Positions 40,914 through 49,750 of a DNA stretch of 64,000 bases are shown here, piece by piece. A program made the position numbers and the translations under genes. The notes beneath the pieces are model-generated. The model had not been told where the DNA came from and made no database searches. It saw nothing but the letters and a program-made list of their open reading frames with translations. This stretch comes from Cystobacter fuscus. GTDB taxonomy: Bacteria > Myxococcota > Myxococcia > Myxococcales > Myxococcaceae. The DNA lies in assembly GCF_002305875.1 (NCBI RefSeq), contig NZ_CP022098.1:1364001-1428000 (forward strand). Reading direction: 5' to 3'. How positions within the stretch are numbered: position 1 is the stretch's first letter; every line of letters starts with the position of its first letter.

Positions 40914-41819
40914 TCAACCAAGCAGGGAGCGCAGCGCCTCGGACAGCTCGGGGTGGCGGAAGACATAGCCCGTCTCCCGGGCCCGCTCGGGCAGCACACG
41001 CTGGCCGCCGAGCGCCGTGACGGACATCTCCCCCAGCGCGAGCTTCAGCGCGAAGGCGGGCACCGGCACCAGGGCCGGCCGTCCCAGCGCCGCGCCCAAT
41101 GCCTGGGCGAACCGCGCGTTCGTCACCGGCTCGGGAGCCGTCACGTTCATGGGCCCTCGCAGGTCCTCCCGCTCCAGCGCGTGGTGCAGGAGCCCCACGG
41201 CGTCCTCGAGGTGCACCCAGCTCAGGTACTGCCGCCCCGAGCCCATGCGCCCCCCCACGCCCAGCCGGAACAAGGGGAGCATCGTCTCGAGCGCGCCGCC
41301 CGAGGGGTGCAGCACCACGCCGATGCGCGCCACCACCGTGCGGATGCCCGCGCGCTCGGCCTCCAGCGCTTCGGTCTCCCAGCCCTGGCACACCCGCGCG
41401 AGGAAGTCGCCTCCGGGTGCTCCCATCTCCGTCAGGGGCTCCTCGCCACGGTCCGCCCCGTAGTAGCCAATGGCCGAGGCGGAGACGAAGCCGCGCACCG
41501 TGCCCGCCGTACGCATCGCCTCCACCAGCAGTCGCGTGCCCACCACCCGGCTGTCCTGGATGCGCTGGCGCGCGGCGGCCGTCCAGCGCTGCGCCACGGG
41601 CTCGCCCGCCAGGTGCACCACGGCCTCCGCTCCCGCCAGGGCCTCGGGCGACAGGGGCGTGGTGGCGTCGAAGAAGGAGCCCGTCACCCCCGGCGGCAGC
41701 CGCCCGAGCGCGCGCTTCACGTCCCGCGCCAGCACGTGCACCGCGTGGCCCGCGTCCATCAGCCTCTGCACCAGGGGCGGGCCCAACAGCCCGCTCGCGC
41801 CACTGATGGCTACCTTCAT
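40914..41819 (-). CDS. TIGR01777-family NAD(P)-dependent epimerase-like protein
   Basis: A 301-residue extended short-chain dehydrogenase. The dinucleotide motif is ISGASGLLGPPLVQRL at the start. VVHLAGEPVAQRW, VSASAIGYYGADRGEEPLTE (with the Tyr of the active site) and SWVHLEDAVGLLHHAL follow, and the end reads GQRVLPERARETGYVFRHPE. This is the SulA/YfcH-like family whose substrate is unknown. It lies 10 bases upstream of no partner; the next gene (41830) is on the same strand and its stop is 10 bases before this ATG, so they may be co-transcribed. Confidence 0.92.
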   Translation of the reverse strand: MKVAISGASGLLGPPLVQRLMDAGHAVHVLARDVKRALGRLPPGVTGSFFDATTPLSPEALAGAEAVVHLAGEPVAQRWTAAARQRIQDSRVVGTRLLVEAMRTAGTVRGFVSASAIGYYGADRGEEPLTEMGAPGGDFLARVCQGWETEALEAERAGIRTVVARIGVVLHPSGGALETMLPLFRLGVGGRMGSGRQYLSWVHLEDAVGLLHHALEREDLRGPMNVTAPEPVTNARFAQALGAALGRPALVPVPAFALKLALGEMSVTALGGQRVLPERARETGYVFRHPELSEALRSLLG

Positions 41820-41829
41820 GGGGCCTCCT

Positions 41830-42417
41830 TCATGGATGGGCGTCTCGCGGCGCGCCTGTCATGTCCCGGCCGAGCAGCGTGCCCAGGTGCCCGAAGAACA
41901 CCTCCATGTCCTCTTGATCCATGCGGCCCGAGTAGCTGTAGACGACCCGGCCGTCCGCGCTCAGCAGCATCACCGAGGACGTCTTCTTCGGCAGCTTCCA
42001 GGGCGCATCGCCCAACACGCCCTTCAGGTCCACGAGGATGGGCACGCCCCACTTCTTCTCCTCGCCGCGCACGTGCGACAGCGCGATGTCCCGCGCGGGA
42101 AAGAAGTTGAAGGACTCCAGGTTGGCCACCGCCACCACCCACGCCGCCTGCAACAGCCCCATCTCCCGTCCCCGGTTGAACAGCGCGTCCTTCAACGAGG
42201 CGTTGAGTGTCGTCGAGTGACGATCCTCATAGAACAGAATGACGGGTTTTCCCCGCCACCGGGACAAGTCCACTTCCTTTCCATGTGAATCCCACAAGGT
42301 TGCATTCATCGGGACTGCCTCCAGTGGTGCGGCGAGGACGGAGCCGGTGGTCAGGACCGCGGCCATCAGGGCTCCCGCGAACCATCTCTTCAGGGGGGAC
42401 GGTGCTGGACAGGGCAT
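41830..42417 (-). CDS. YtfJ-like exported thioredoxin-fold protein
   Basis: A 195-residue protein with signal KRWFAGALMAAVLTTGSVLAAP. The thioredoxin-like fold is seen in GKPVILFYEDRHSTTLNASLK, then AARDIALSH-like helices and TSSVMLLSADGRVVYSYSGRM. There is no C-x-x-C, so it is not a disulphide enzyme; YtfJ-type proteins share this lack. ATG 42417 lies two bases from the repeat array of the carotenoid promoter, and an in-frame ATG at 42471 would start inside it. Divergent expression with the carotenoid operon, perhaps under the same repressor, is therefore possible. Confidence 0.75.
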   Translation of the reverse strand: MPCPAPSPLKRWFAGALMAAVLTTGSVLAAPLEAVPMNATLWDSHGKEVDLSRWRGKPVILFYEDRHSTTLNASLKDALFNRGREMGLLQAAWVVAVANLESFNFFPARDIALSHVRGEEKKWGVPILVDLKGVLGDAPWKLPKKTSSVMLLSADGRVVYSYSGRMDQEDMEVFFGHLGTLLGRDMTGAPRDAHP

Positions 42418-42418
42418 G

Positions 42419-42470
42419 TACAAACCTTGAACATAGCCTTGACAAACCTTGAACGCAAAGGTTACCTGCA
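42419..42470 (+). promoter_or_regulatory. Carotenoid operon promoter with 11-bp-phased repeats (CarH-type operator)
   Basis: Four 11-base units follow each other: tACAAACCTTG (42419), aACATAGCCTT (42430), gACAAACCTTG (42441) and aACGCAAAGGT (42452). Units 1 and 3 share 13 identical bases (ACAAACCTTGAAC), spaced 22 bases apart. ACA recurs every 11 bases in the first three units. CarH of Thermus is known to bind 11-bp direct repeats as an AdoCbl tetramer. TTGACA (42439-42444) overlaps unit 3 and fits a -35 box. At 17 bases spacing the -10 position reads TTACCT, a poor match. The crtE-like ATG is 63 bases after TTGACA. Repression in the dark by the regulator at 51168 is the natural reading. Confidence 0.7.
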
Positions 42471-42506
42471 CATCCGAAGGTAGCCACGCGTCTGGAGGAG
42501 TGCCGT

Positions 42507-43577
42507 ATGGGGCCCACGCCGTTCATCGCCGCTGCGCCCAGGTTGGCTCCCTCCGTGGAGCGGACGTGGTTGGCGTTGGTGCGGGCCCAGGTGGAGGGCG
42601 TCCTGGACGAGCTGTTGGTGCTTCCGGACGAGGCACGGTTGGACGAAGGGTGGGCAAGGGCTCTTGGCCAGACGAGGGCGCAGCTGTCGCGCTCTCCCCA
42701 GCAGATGCGCCCGGCGCTGCTGCTGGCGGGCTACTGCCTCGCACGAGGCTCCACGGTGGTGCCCGCGGGCCTGTGGCGCTTCGTCGCGGGCCTCGAATTG
42801 CTGCATGCCTCGCGGGCCCTTCACTCCGATGTCCTGGCGTTCTCGCGGCCGCGTCCGGAGGGAGCGCCGCTGCACGCGCGGCTCGCGCCGGGACCCGCGG
42901 GGGGACACCTGGCGGTGGTCGTGGGTGATCACCTCTTCGCCCGCGCGCTGGAAGTGATGATGGAGGCGGACGTGCCGGGCGCCGTGCAGGCGAGCCAGTA
43001 CTGTCTGCGGATGGATCGCTCCACGGTGCCGGGCCTCTTCCGCCGGGAGCAGGGCGGGTTGCTGGCGGAGCAGGGTGGCGTGCGTCAGGCATTGAGGCTC
43101 GCCCGCTTGCGGATGGTGCGCGAGGGGCTCGCCACCTCCCTGGTGTGTGGCGCGATGCTGGCGGGCGCGGAGGAGTCACTGCGGCTGCGCCTGGCGGGCG
43201 TGGGGTGCGGCCTGGGGCTCGCCACCCTGCTACGTCAGGAGTCCGCGAGCCTGCTCGAGGTGCCTTGGGGCGGCCCTGGCGACTTCGTGCTGGGGCGATG
43301 CACCTTCCCGTTGATGGCCGCCTGGTCGCGCTCGCGACCCGAGGCGCGCGCGGAACTCGAGGCCCTGTGGAACCTGCCCCGCGAGCAGAAGGACGCCGCC
43401 GTGTTGTCCCGGGTGCGCGTCCTGGTGGACGAGGCCGGGGGCCGCTCGGCCACCGAGCGGATCGCCGCGCGGGCGGCGCACGGCGCGGTGCGGGCGCTCT
43501 CCACCTTGCCCAATCCCCAGGGCCTGCGCGACCTGATGCGAGCGCTCGTGGGTCCGTCGTCCCAGCCGATGGTTTGA
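42507..43577 (+). CDS. crtE: CrtE-like polyprenyl synthase homologue lacking the Asp-rich motifs
   Basis: A 356-residue member of the all-alpha prenyl synthase fold in the crtE position of the operon. QQMRPALLLAGYCLARG matches the basic substrate-binding region, and VVVGDHLFARALEVM matches the helix after the first Asp motif. However, the first D-D-x-x-D is replaced by HASRALHSDVLAFS, and the second by LATLLRQESASLL. The conserved Lys of the KTA region is also absent. Catalysis as known needs these Asp for Mg2+. The protein may be an inactive partner that helps another GGPP synthase, or have another role. Start ATG 42507 follows GGAGGAG. First gene of the operon. Confidence 0.75.
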   Translation: MGPTPFIAAAPRLAPSVERTWLALVRAQVEGVLDELLVLPDEARLDEGWARALGQTRAQLSRSPQQMRPALLLAGYCLARGSTVVPAGLWRFVAGLELLHASRALHSDVLAFSRPRPEGAPLHARLAPGPAGGHLAVVVGDHLFARALEVMMEADVPGAVQASQYCLRMDRSTVPGLFRREQGGLLAEQGGVRQALRLARLRMVREGLATSLVCGAMLAGAEESLRLRLAGVGCGLGLATLLRQESASLLEVPWGGPGDFVLGRCTFPLMAAWSRSRPEARAELEALWNLPREQKDAAVLSRVRVLVDEAGGRSATERIAARAAHGAVRALSTLPNPQGLRDLMRALVGPSSQPMV

Positions 43578-43590
43578 GAGGAGATGCACC

Positions 43591-45135
43591 GTGGAGCGTG
43601 GCAAGCGACAAGCGGTGGTGGTGGGCGCGGGCGTGGGTGGGCTCGCGGCGGCGGCGCGGCTGGCCCACGCGGGCTTCAGCGTGCACCTGTTCGAGAAGAC
43701 GGACGGCCCCGGCGGGCGCTGCAATCAGCTCAAGGTGGACGGGTTCACCTGGGACCTGGGCCCCACCATCGTGCTCATGCCCGAGGTGTTCGAGGAGACA
43801 TTCACCGCGCTCGGCCGGCGCATGGAGGACTACCTCACGCTGCACCGGTGCGATCCCAACTACCGCATCCACTACCGTGACGGCTCGGCCATCACCTTCA
43901 CCTCCGAGCTGTGTGCCATGGGGCGCGAGCTGGAGCGGGTGGAGCCCGGCAGCTACCAGCGCTACCTGTCCTTCCTCGCCCTCGGCCGCACCCAGTACCG
44001 CACGGGGTTGGATCACCTCGTGGGCCGCAACTACGAGGGCCTGTCCGACTACTTCGTGCCCTCGGTGTTCAAGCGCATCCTCGAGGTGCGTGCCCACCGG
44101 CGCATGTACTCGGAGGTCGGCCGCTTCTTCAAGGACGAGCGGCTGCGCGCGGGGATGACCTTCCAGTCCATGTACCTGGGCGTGTCTCCCTATGCCGCGC
44201 CGGGCGTGTTCGCGCTGCTGCCCTTCACCGAGCTGGGCGTGGGCGTCTGGTTTCCCCAGGGGGGCCTGTATGCCATTCCCCTGGCGCTGGAGAAGCTGGC
44301 GCGCGAGGAGGGCGTGCACCTGCACTACGGCACGCCCGTGCGACGCATCCTCACCGAGGGCAAGCGCACCACGGGCGTGGAGCTGGAGGGCGGCGAGGTG
44401 GTACGGGCCGACGTCGTGGTGTGTAACGCGGATCTGCCCTACGCGTACGAGAAGCTGCTCGACAAGAACGTCACGCGGCTCAAGCGCGCGGACAAGCTCC
44501 GCTACACCTCCAGCGGCTACATGCTCTACCTGGGCATGCGCCGACGCTACGACGAATTCCTCCACCACAACGTCTACTTCGGCAACGACTACAAGGGCTC
44601 GTTCGACTCCATCTTCGAGCACTTCCGCGTCCCCGAGGATCCGAGCTTCTACGTGAATGCCCCCGCCCACACGGATCCGAGCCTCGCGCCACCGGGCAAG
44701 GACGCGCTCTACATCCTGGTGCCCGTGCCCCATCAGCACGAGGGACTGGATTGGAAGACGGAGGGCCCGCGCGTGCGCGCCAAGGTGTTCCAACGACTGG
44801 CGGAGCTGGGCCACACGGAGCTGGAGCGCGACATCGAGGTGGAGCGCGTGCTCACCCCGGACGACTGGGCGTCCACGTTCAACCTGGCGCGGGGCAGCGC
44901 CTTCGGGCTCGCGCAGAACTTCTTCCAGATTGGCCCCTTCCGTCCGTCCAATCAGGATCCGCGTGTGAAGAACCTCTTCTTCGTGGGAGCCTCCACGCAG
45001 CCTGGAACGGGACTGCCCACGGTGCTCATCTCCGCGCGTCTGGCGGTGGAGCGCATCCTGACGTGGGCGGGAGTGGACAACGTGGTGCGCGCGCCTGGGG
45101 GGACCGGGCCCGGTTCAATGGAGGAAGCGGCATGA
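43591..45135 (+). CDS. crtI: Phytoene desaturase (CrtI family)
   Basis: A 514-residue FAD enzyme starting at GTG 43591 after GAGAGGAG. The N-terminal nucleotide site is AVVVGAGVGGLAAAARLA with EKTDGPGGRCNQ after it. FAD contacts at the C-terminus are NLFFVGASTQPGTGLPTVL. The full CrtI middle region is present (DLGPTIVLMPEVF, FPQGGLYAIPLALEKLA). It introduces double bonds into phytoene, probably toward lycopene, alone or together with the second desaturase at 46192; in Myxococcus two such proteins act together. It overlaps crtB by ATGA. Confidence 0.93.
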   Translation: MERGKRQAVVVGAGVGGLAAAARLAHAGFSVHLFEKTDGPGGRCNQLKVDGFTWDLGPTIVLMPEVFEETFTALGRRMEDYLTLHRCDPNYRIHYRDGSAITFTSELCAMGRELERVEPGSYQRYLSFLALGRTQYRTGLDHLVGRNYEGLSDYFVPSVFKRILEVRAHRRMYSEVGRFFKDERLRAGMTFQSMYLGVSPYAAPGVFALLPFTELGVGVWFPQGGLYAIPLALEKLAREEGVHLHYGTPVRRILTEGKRTTGVELEGGEVVRADVVVCNADLPYAYEKLLDKNVTRLKRADKLRYTSSGYMLYLGMRRRYDEFLHHNVYFGNDYKGSFDSIFEHFRVPEDPSFYVNAPAHTDPSLAPPGKDALYILVPVPHQHEGLDWKTEGPRVRAKVFQRLAELGHTELERDIEVERVLTPDDWASTFNLARGSAFGLAQNFFQIGPFRPSNQDPRVKNLFFVGASTQPGTGLPTVLISARLAVERILTWAGVDNVVRAPGGTGPGSMEEAA

Positions 45136-46166
45136 AGTCGCGGGACGAGAACCTGGTTGCGAAGGGTTACCGGATGGCGGAGCAGGTGACCCGGCACCAT
45201 GCCAAGAGTTTCTTCTTCGCTTCGTTCATGTTGTTCGGCATGAGGCGCAAGGCGGCCTTCGCCCTCTACGCCTTCTGCCGACGGCTGGACGACATGGTGG
45301 ACGTGGCGGACGGGGCGGACAAGGGCGCGGTGCCCACGGACCTGGCCGAGCGGCTGACCCGCGCGCGGCGCGCCGTGGCCGAGCTCTTCCTGGACACGCC
45401 CGAACTGGCGGACCCCCGCCTGCCTCCGCCCGCCACGCGCGCCAGCGGGGGCGAGGGGCCGTGGCATCCCGCGGAGCTGGCCGCGCTCGTGGACTGCATC
45501 CAGCGCTTCCGCGTGCCCGAGTACCCCATGCAGGAGCTCATCTCCGGCATGGAGATGGACCTGACGATCCGCCGCTACGACACCTGGTCGCAGTTGGATC
45601 TGTACTGCTACCGGGTGGCCGGCGTGGTGGGGCTGATGATGGCGGCGATGCTCGGGTGCTCCGAGGAGTGGGCGCTCGGGCCCGCGGCGGACCTGGGCCG
45701 GGGCATGCAGCTCACCAACATCCTCCGGGACGTGGGCGAGGACCTGGAGCGCGACCGCGTCTATCTGCCCCTGGAGGAGCTGGCGGCCTTCGGGCTGTCG
45801 CTGGAGGACCTGCGCCGGGGCGTGGTGGATGACCGCTGGCGCGACTTCATGCGCTGGCAGATCTCCCGGGCGCGCGCCTACTACGAGCGGGCCGCGGCGG
45901 GCATCCCCGCGCTGTCGGGCTTCGGCTCGCAGCGCATGGTGATGCTCATGGGCTCCATCTACGGAGACATCCTGCGCGTCATCGAGGAGCGCGACTTCGA
46001 CGTCTTCTCGGGCCGCTCGGCCGTTTCCAAGTCGCGCAAGTTCGCGCTGGCCACCCACGCGCTCGTGCGGCCCGCGACGGTGCCCCTCATGCACGTGCGC
46101 GCGCCGGGAGGATCGGTGCCGCTGCTGCCGCCCGCGCGCGCCGTCACGACGGGATCCATGCCATGA
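45132..46166 (+). CDS. crtB: Phytoene synthase
   Basis: A 344-residue trans-isoprenyl diphosphate synthase of the squalene/phytoene type. It joins two GGPP molecules head to head. Both Mg2+ motifs are intact: DDMVD at residues 53-57 and D-V-G-E-D at 200-204 within LTNILRDVGEDLERDR. YCYRVAGVVGLMM and YLPLEEL-type motifs are also present. The C-terminal 40 residues are a Pro/Ala extension. Translationally coupled to crtI. Confidence 0.95.
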   Translation: MKSRDENLVAKGYRMAEQVTRHHAKSFFFASFMLFGMRRKAAFALYAFCRRLDDMVDVADGADKGAVPTDLAERLTRARRAVAELFLDTPELADPRLPPPATRASGGEGPWHPAELAALVDCIQRFRVPEYPMQELISGMEMDLTIRRYDTWSQLDLYCYRVAGVVGLMMAAMLGCSEEWALGPAADLGRGMQLTNILRDVGEDLERDRVYLPLEELAAFGLSLEDLRRGVVDDRWRDFMRWQISRARAYYERAAAGIPALSGFGSQRMVMLMGSIYGDILRVIEERDFDVFSGRSAVSKSRKFALATHALVRPATVPLMHVRAPGGSVPLLPPARAVTTGSMP

Positions 46167-46191
46167 CGCGCGAGCGTCCGGGAGTCGGAAG

Positions 46192-47649
46192 ATGAAGTCC
46201 ATGCGTGTCGCGGTGGTGGGTGGTGGAATCGGAGGACTGACGGCCGCCGGACTGCTGGCCAGGGAGGGTCATGACGTCACCCTCTTCGAGGGGGGTCCCC
46301 ACCTCGGTGGCAAGGCGCAGTCCGTGCAGGTGGGCGGACTGCGGCTGGACACCGGGCCCACGCTGCTCACGCTCCCGGACGTCGTGCGCGGTCTGTTCGA
46401 TTCGCTGGGCGCGGCGGACCTGCTGCCGCCCTTCCTCGAGCTGGAGGCGCAGTGCACCTACCACTTCGCGGACGGGTGCGGCTTCGTGGCCTCCAAGGAC
46501 CTCGAGCGCACCGCGCACAGCGCCGCGCAACTGCGTCCGAGCGAGGGGAAAGGCGTGCACGGCTTCTACGCGGAGGCCGAGCACATCTGGCGCGCCGCGG
46601 GCGAGCCCTACCTGGAGGCCCCCTTCGAGGGCATGGCGGGCTTCATGTCCCGGGTGCTGCGTCGGGGCATGGTGGCCGTGGCCCGGGGCATGAAGCTGTC
46701 CACCCTGGACGACCTGGCGCGGGCGCATTTCAAGACGGAGTACATGTGGCAATTCGTGGGTCGCTTCGCCACGTACGCGGGGGCTTCGCCCTATGCGGCG
46801 AGCGCGGCCTATGCCCTGGTGCCCCACATCGAGCGCGCGTACGGCGTGCACCACGTGCGAGGTGGAATTGGCGCGCTGGTGGACGCGCTCGGGGCGGCGG
46901 TGGCTCGCCTGGGCGTGAAGGTGCACCTGAACACGCGCGTGCACTACCAGCGCGAGGGCCACGGCTACCGGGTGGGTCCGTCCGGCGGCGAGGAGCGTTT
47001 CGACTCGGTGGTGGTGAACGCGGACCCGCTGGACAAGCTGGGACGCGGGAGCGAGCCGCTGTCGCTGTCGGGCCATGTGCTGCTGCTGGAGGTGGATGGC
47101 CGTCCCGCCCTGCCGCACCACGCCGTGCTCTTCAGCCGGGACTACCGGCGCGAGTTCGACGAGCTGTTCGCGGGCCAGCTCGCGGCGGATCCCACCGTGT
47201 ACTTCTGCAACCCCTCGGCGACGGACGACACGGTGGCGCCGCCGGACAAGACGGGCCTGTTCGTCATGGTGAATGCCCCGGCGCTGCCGCGCGAGCCCGG
47301 TGCCGCCGAGCGCGCCGCGGCGGAGTGGGAGCTGCACGGCGAGCGGGTGAAGGCGCAGATGTTCGACAAGCTGCTCACCCACTACCCGGAGCTGAAGGGG
47401 CGCATGCGCGTGGTGGCCCAGCGCACGCCGGTGGACCTGGCCGCGTTGGGCGCGCCCGGAGGTTCCATCTACGGCTTCCTACCGCACGGCCGCTTCGGTC
47501 CCTTCCGCCGTCCGCGCATCCGGGGAGGCACTCCTGGACTCTTCTTCGCGGGAGGAGGCACGCATCCGGGCGGAGGGGTTCCCCTGGTGATGCTCTCGGG
47601 CCAGTTCGCGGCCCGCATGGCGTCCGCGCATCTGAGGAGCGGCGAATGA
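46192..47649 (+). CDS. Second CrtI/CrtD-type carotenoid desaturase
   Basis: A 485-residue FAD enzyme of the CrtI superfamily: VAVVGGGIGGLTAAGLLARE at the N-terminus, DTGPTLLTLPDVV, and the C-terminal FAD loop LFFAGGGTHPGGGVPLVMLSG. It is shorter and more divergent than the first desaturase. In Myxococcus the corresponding gene cooperates in phytoene desaturation. Some features (early VGGLRLDTGPT, TYAGASPYAA) recall CrtD-type 3,4-desaturases acting on hydroxylated carotenoids. I cannot decide between these. Its ATG lies 25 bases after crtB, and its stop overlaps crtC by ATGA. Confidence 0.88.
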   Translation: MKSMRVAVVGGGIGGLTAAGLLAREGHDVTLFEGGPHLGGKAQSVQVGGLRLDTGPTLLTLPDVVRGLFDSLGAADLLPPFLELEAQCTYHFADGCGFVASKDLERTAHSAAQLRPSEGKGVHGFYAEAEHIWRAAGEPYLEAPFEGMAGFMSRVLRRGMVAVARGMKLSTLDDLARAHFKTEYMWQFVGRFATYAGASPYAASAAYALVPHIERAYGVHHVRGGIGALVDALGAAVARLGVKVHLNTRVHYQREGHGYRVGPSGGEERFDSVVVNADPLDKLGRGSEPLSLSGHVLLLEVDGRPALPHHAVLFSRDYRREFDELFAGQLAADPTVYFCNPSATDDTVAPPDKTGLFVMVNAPALPREPGAAERAAAEWELHGERVKAQMFDKLLTHYPELKGRMRVVAQRTPVDLAALGAPGGSIYGFLPHGRFGPFRRPRIRGGTPGLFFAGGGTHPGGGVPLVMLSGQFAARMASAHLRSGE

Positions 47650-48617
47650 GGCGCCTGGATTTGCTGTCGCCGCGCGCCCTCCGGGGCGAGTCGTGGCTGG
47701 ACGCGCTGCCGGCGCTGCCGGATACGGCCGGGGCCTATCGCTGGTTCTACGCCGACGTGACGGCGGGCGAGTACAGCGCCGTCTTCATCTTCATGCTCGG
47801 CTCGCTCTTCTCGCCGCGCTACTCGGTGGGGGCGCCGCGGGGCGCGTTGCCGCTGCAACACAGCGCGGTGAACTTCGCGCTCTACCACCGTGGCCGAGGG
47901 GTGCGCTGGGTGCTCAGCGAGTATCCCCAGGCGTTGGTGTGCCAGGGAGGCCGGGAGCTGCTCATCGGCCGCTCGCGCCTGGAGTACACGCGGGATGGCC
48001 GGGTGTGCCTGGAGGTGGACGAGCAGTGCGCGCCTTTTGGCGGAGCGGTGCACGCGCGGCTGGAGCTCCAGCCCGAGTCCTTCTCGACCGAGGAGGTGCA
48101 ACTGGTGCCGGGCGTGCCGCACTACTGGCGGGCGCTGGCACCTCGGGCGAGGGCGTGGTTGTCGGTGGACTCCGAGGACGTGCGCGCCGAGGGCCACGGC
48201 TATCACGACACCAACCATGGCGCGGAACTGCTGGGCGCGCGGCTGCCGGGCTGGTACTGGGCACGGCTGCACGGGCCGGAGGAGACGGTGGTGGAGTACC
48301 ACCTGCCGGGCGGAGTGGCTCCCCTGCGCGTGACGGCGAGTGCCCGGGGCACGTCGTGTGAGCGGTGGCCGGTGCGCGCGGAGCCGCTGGGCACGCGCAT
48401 GACGGGATGGGGCCTGCGCGTGCCGGAGCGGCTGGTGTCGAGCCCCGGGGGGGCGACCGAGCCCCGGTTGCTGGAGTCCTCTCCCTTCTATGCCCGGCTG
48501 GAGGCACGCCAGGGTGGACTGGACGTGATGGGGGAGGTGGCGGACTTCCGGCGCTTCCACTCGCCCTTCATCCGCTGGATGGCGCACTTCCGCACGCGCG
48601 TGGAGCGCCAGACATGA
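47646..48617 (+). CDS. crtC: Carotenoid 1,2-hydratase (hydroxyneurosporene synthase)
   Basis: A 323-residue protein in the CrtC family: AYRWFYADVTAGEYSAVFIF near the start, GALPLQHSAVNFALYHRG, and HGYHDTNHGAELLGARLPGW with the conserved Tyr-His-Asp-x-Asn-x-Gly pattern. It ends FIRWMAHFRTRVERQ. It adds water to the 1,2 double bond of an acyclic carotenoid end, giving the hydroxyl that the next enzymes glycosylate and acylate. Overlaps both neighbours by four bases. Confidence 0.92.
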   Translation: MRRLDLLSPRALRGESWLDALPALPDTAGAYRWFYADVTAGEYSAVFIFMLGSLFSPRYSVGAPRGALPLQHSAVNFALYHRGRGVRWVLSEYPQALVCQGGRELLIGRSRLEYTRDGRVCLEVDEQCAPFGGAVHARLELQPESFSTEEVQLVPGVPHYWRALAPRARAWLSVDSEDVRAEGHGYHDTNHGAELLGARLPGWYWARLHGPEETVVEYHLPGGVAPLRVTASARGTSCERWPVRAEPLGTRMTGWGLRVPERLVSSPGGATEPRLLESSPFYARLEARQGGLDVMGEVADFRRFHSPFIRWMAHFRTRVERQT

Positions 48618-49750
48618 CTACGTGGGCGGCCCTGGCAATGGCCTGGGGAGGACTGGCCGGGGGCTTCAGCGCGGTGGCGCTGGCGCGCCTCATGCGGCGG
48701 CGTCCGGCGGCTGCCTCCACGCGGGTGCCGGTGCTGTTGCTGCGTCCGGTGGATGCGCCCACGCCCCGCGAGGTGGAGAACCTGGCCACGCCCATCGACT
48801 ACCCGGGTCCGTTGGAGCACGTGGTGCTCGCCCCCGAGCGGCCACCCCTGCCCGAGCACGTGCGGTGGGTGCCGAGCGATCCCTCGACGCCCAACCGCAA
48901 GGTGGGGCACCTGCTGCATGCGCTGAGGGTGCTGCCCCGGGAGGGCCGGGTGGTGCTGGTGGTGGACGCGGACGTGGTGGTGACGGGCGCGCTGGTGGCG
49001 GGCCTGGCGGCGCCGGTGGCGGCGGGCGCGGCGCTGAGCACGGCGGTGCCCACGCCGGTGGACGCGCGGGGACTGGCCGGGCGGGCCGTGGCCGCGCTGC
49101 TGCGCCGCACGCACCACAGCTTCCGGGCGCTGCACGTGATGAGCGCCGGGGCCGCGGCGGTGTGTGGCAAGGCGCTCGGGTTGAGTGGCCGGGCGGTGGA
49201 GGAACTGCCGGAGCTGGCGGACCACATCGGCGAGGACCTGGAGTTGTCCAAGCGGCTGCACGCGCGCGGCCTCGGCGTGGCGTTGTGCGAGGTGCCGGCG
49301 GTGGTGCCCCTGGCCGCGGGAGACTGGGACGCGGCCCTGGCCCGCTTCACGCGCTGGATGCAGGTGTTGCGCAGCCACCGGCCCGGGCTCTACCCGACGG
49401 TGCCCCTGCTGTTCACGCCCACGTGGCCGCTGCTGGTGCTCGGCATGGCGGCGGGCTCGTCGGGCCTGTGGGGGTGCGTGGCGGCGCTGGTGGCCGTGCG
49501 CACCCTGTTGTCCTGGCGGCTCGCGCGGCTCAGCGCTCCCGGAGCCCACCCGGGAGCAGGGAGTTCCGAGGGCGGAGCGTACAGCTTCGCGCTGGATTGG
49601 TTGTTGGGCGAGGCCCTGTTGCTCGCCGCCTTCGTCCGCTCCCTCGCGCACCCCCCGCGGGTGACCTGGCGGGGGCGCGTCTATGCGTTGCACCCAGGAG
49701 GCCGGATGTCACCCGGATGGACGGAATTGAAGCAGGAGGGCGGGGTATGA
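48614..49750 (+). CDS. GT2-type membrane glycosyltransferase (ceramide glucosyltransferase-like)
   Basis: A 378-residue glycosyltransferase with an N-terminal helix and C-terminal membrane segments (WPLLVLGMAAGSSGLWGCVAA). Catalytic residues fit the GT21-like group: VLVVDADVVVTG, HIGEDLELSKRL and the R-x-x-R-W in ARFTRWMQVLR. Position directly after crtC in the operon, as in Myxococcus, suggests that it transfers a sugar to the 1'-hydroxyl of the carotenoid. The activity is inferred from context. Confidence 0.85.
   Translation: MTTWAALAMAWGGLAGGFSAVALARLMRRRPAAASTRVPVLLLRPVDAPTPREVENLATPIDYPGPLEHVVLAPERPPLPEHVRWVPSDPSTPNRKVGHLLHALRVLPREGRVVLVVDADVVVTGALVAGLAAPVAAGAALSTAVPTPVDARGLAGRAVAALLRRTHHSFRALHVMSAGAAAVCGKALGLSGRAVEELPELADHIGEDLELSKRLHARGLGVALCEVPAVVPLAAGDWDAALARFTRWMQVLRSHRPGLYPTVPLLFTPTWPLLVLGMAAGSSGLWGCVAALVAVRTLLSWRLARLSAPGAHPGAGSSEGGAYSFALDWLLGEALLLAAFVRSLAHPPRVTWRGRVYALHPGGRMSPGWTELKQEGGV

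Noticed and set aside
42523-44814. A 763-codon minus-strand frame across crtE and crtI
   Set aside because: No domain or signal is recognisable; the plus strand holds two overlapping carotenoid genes with conserved motifs.
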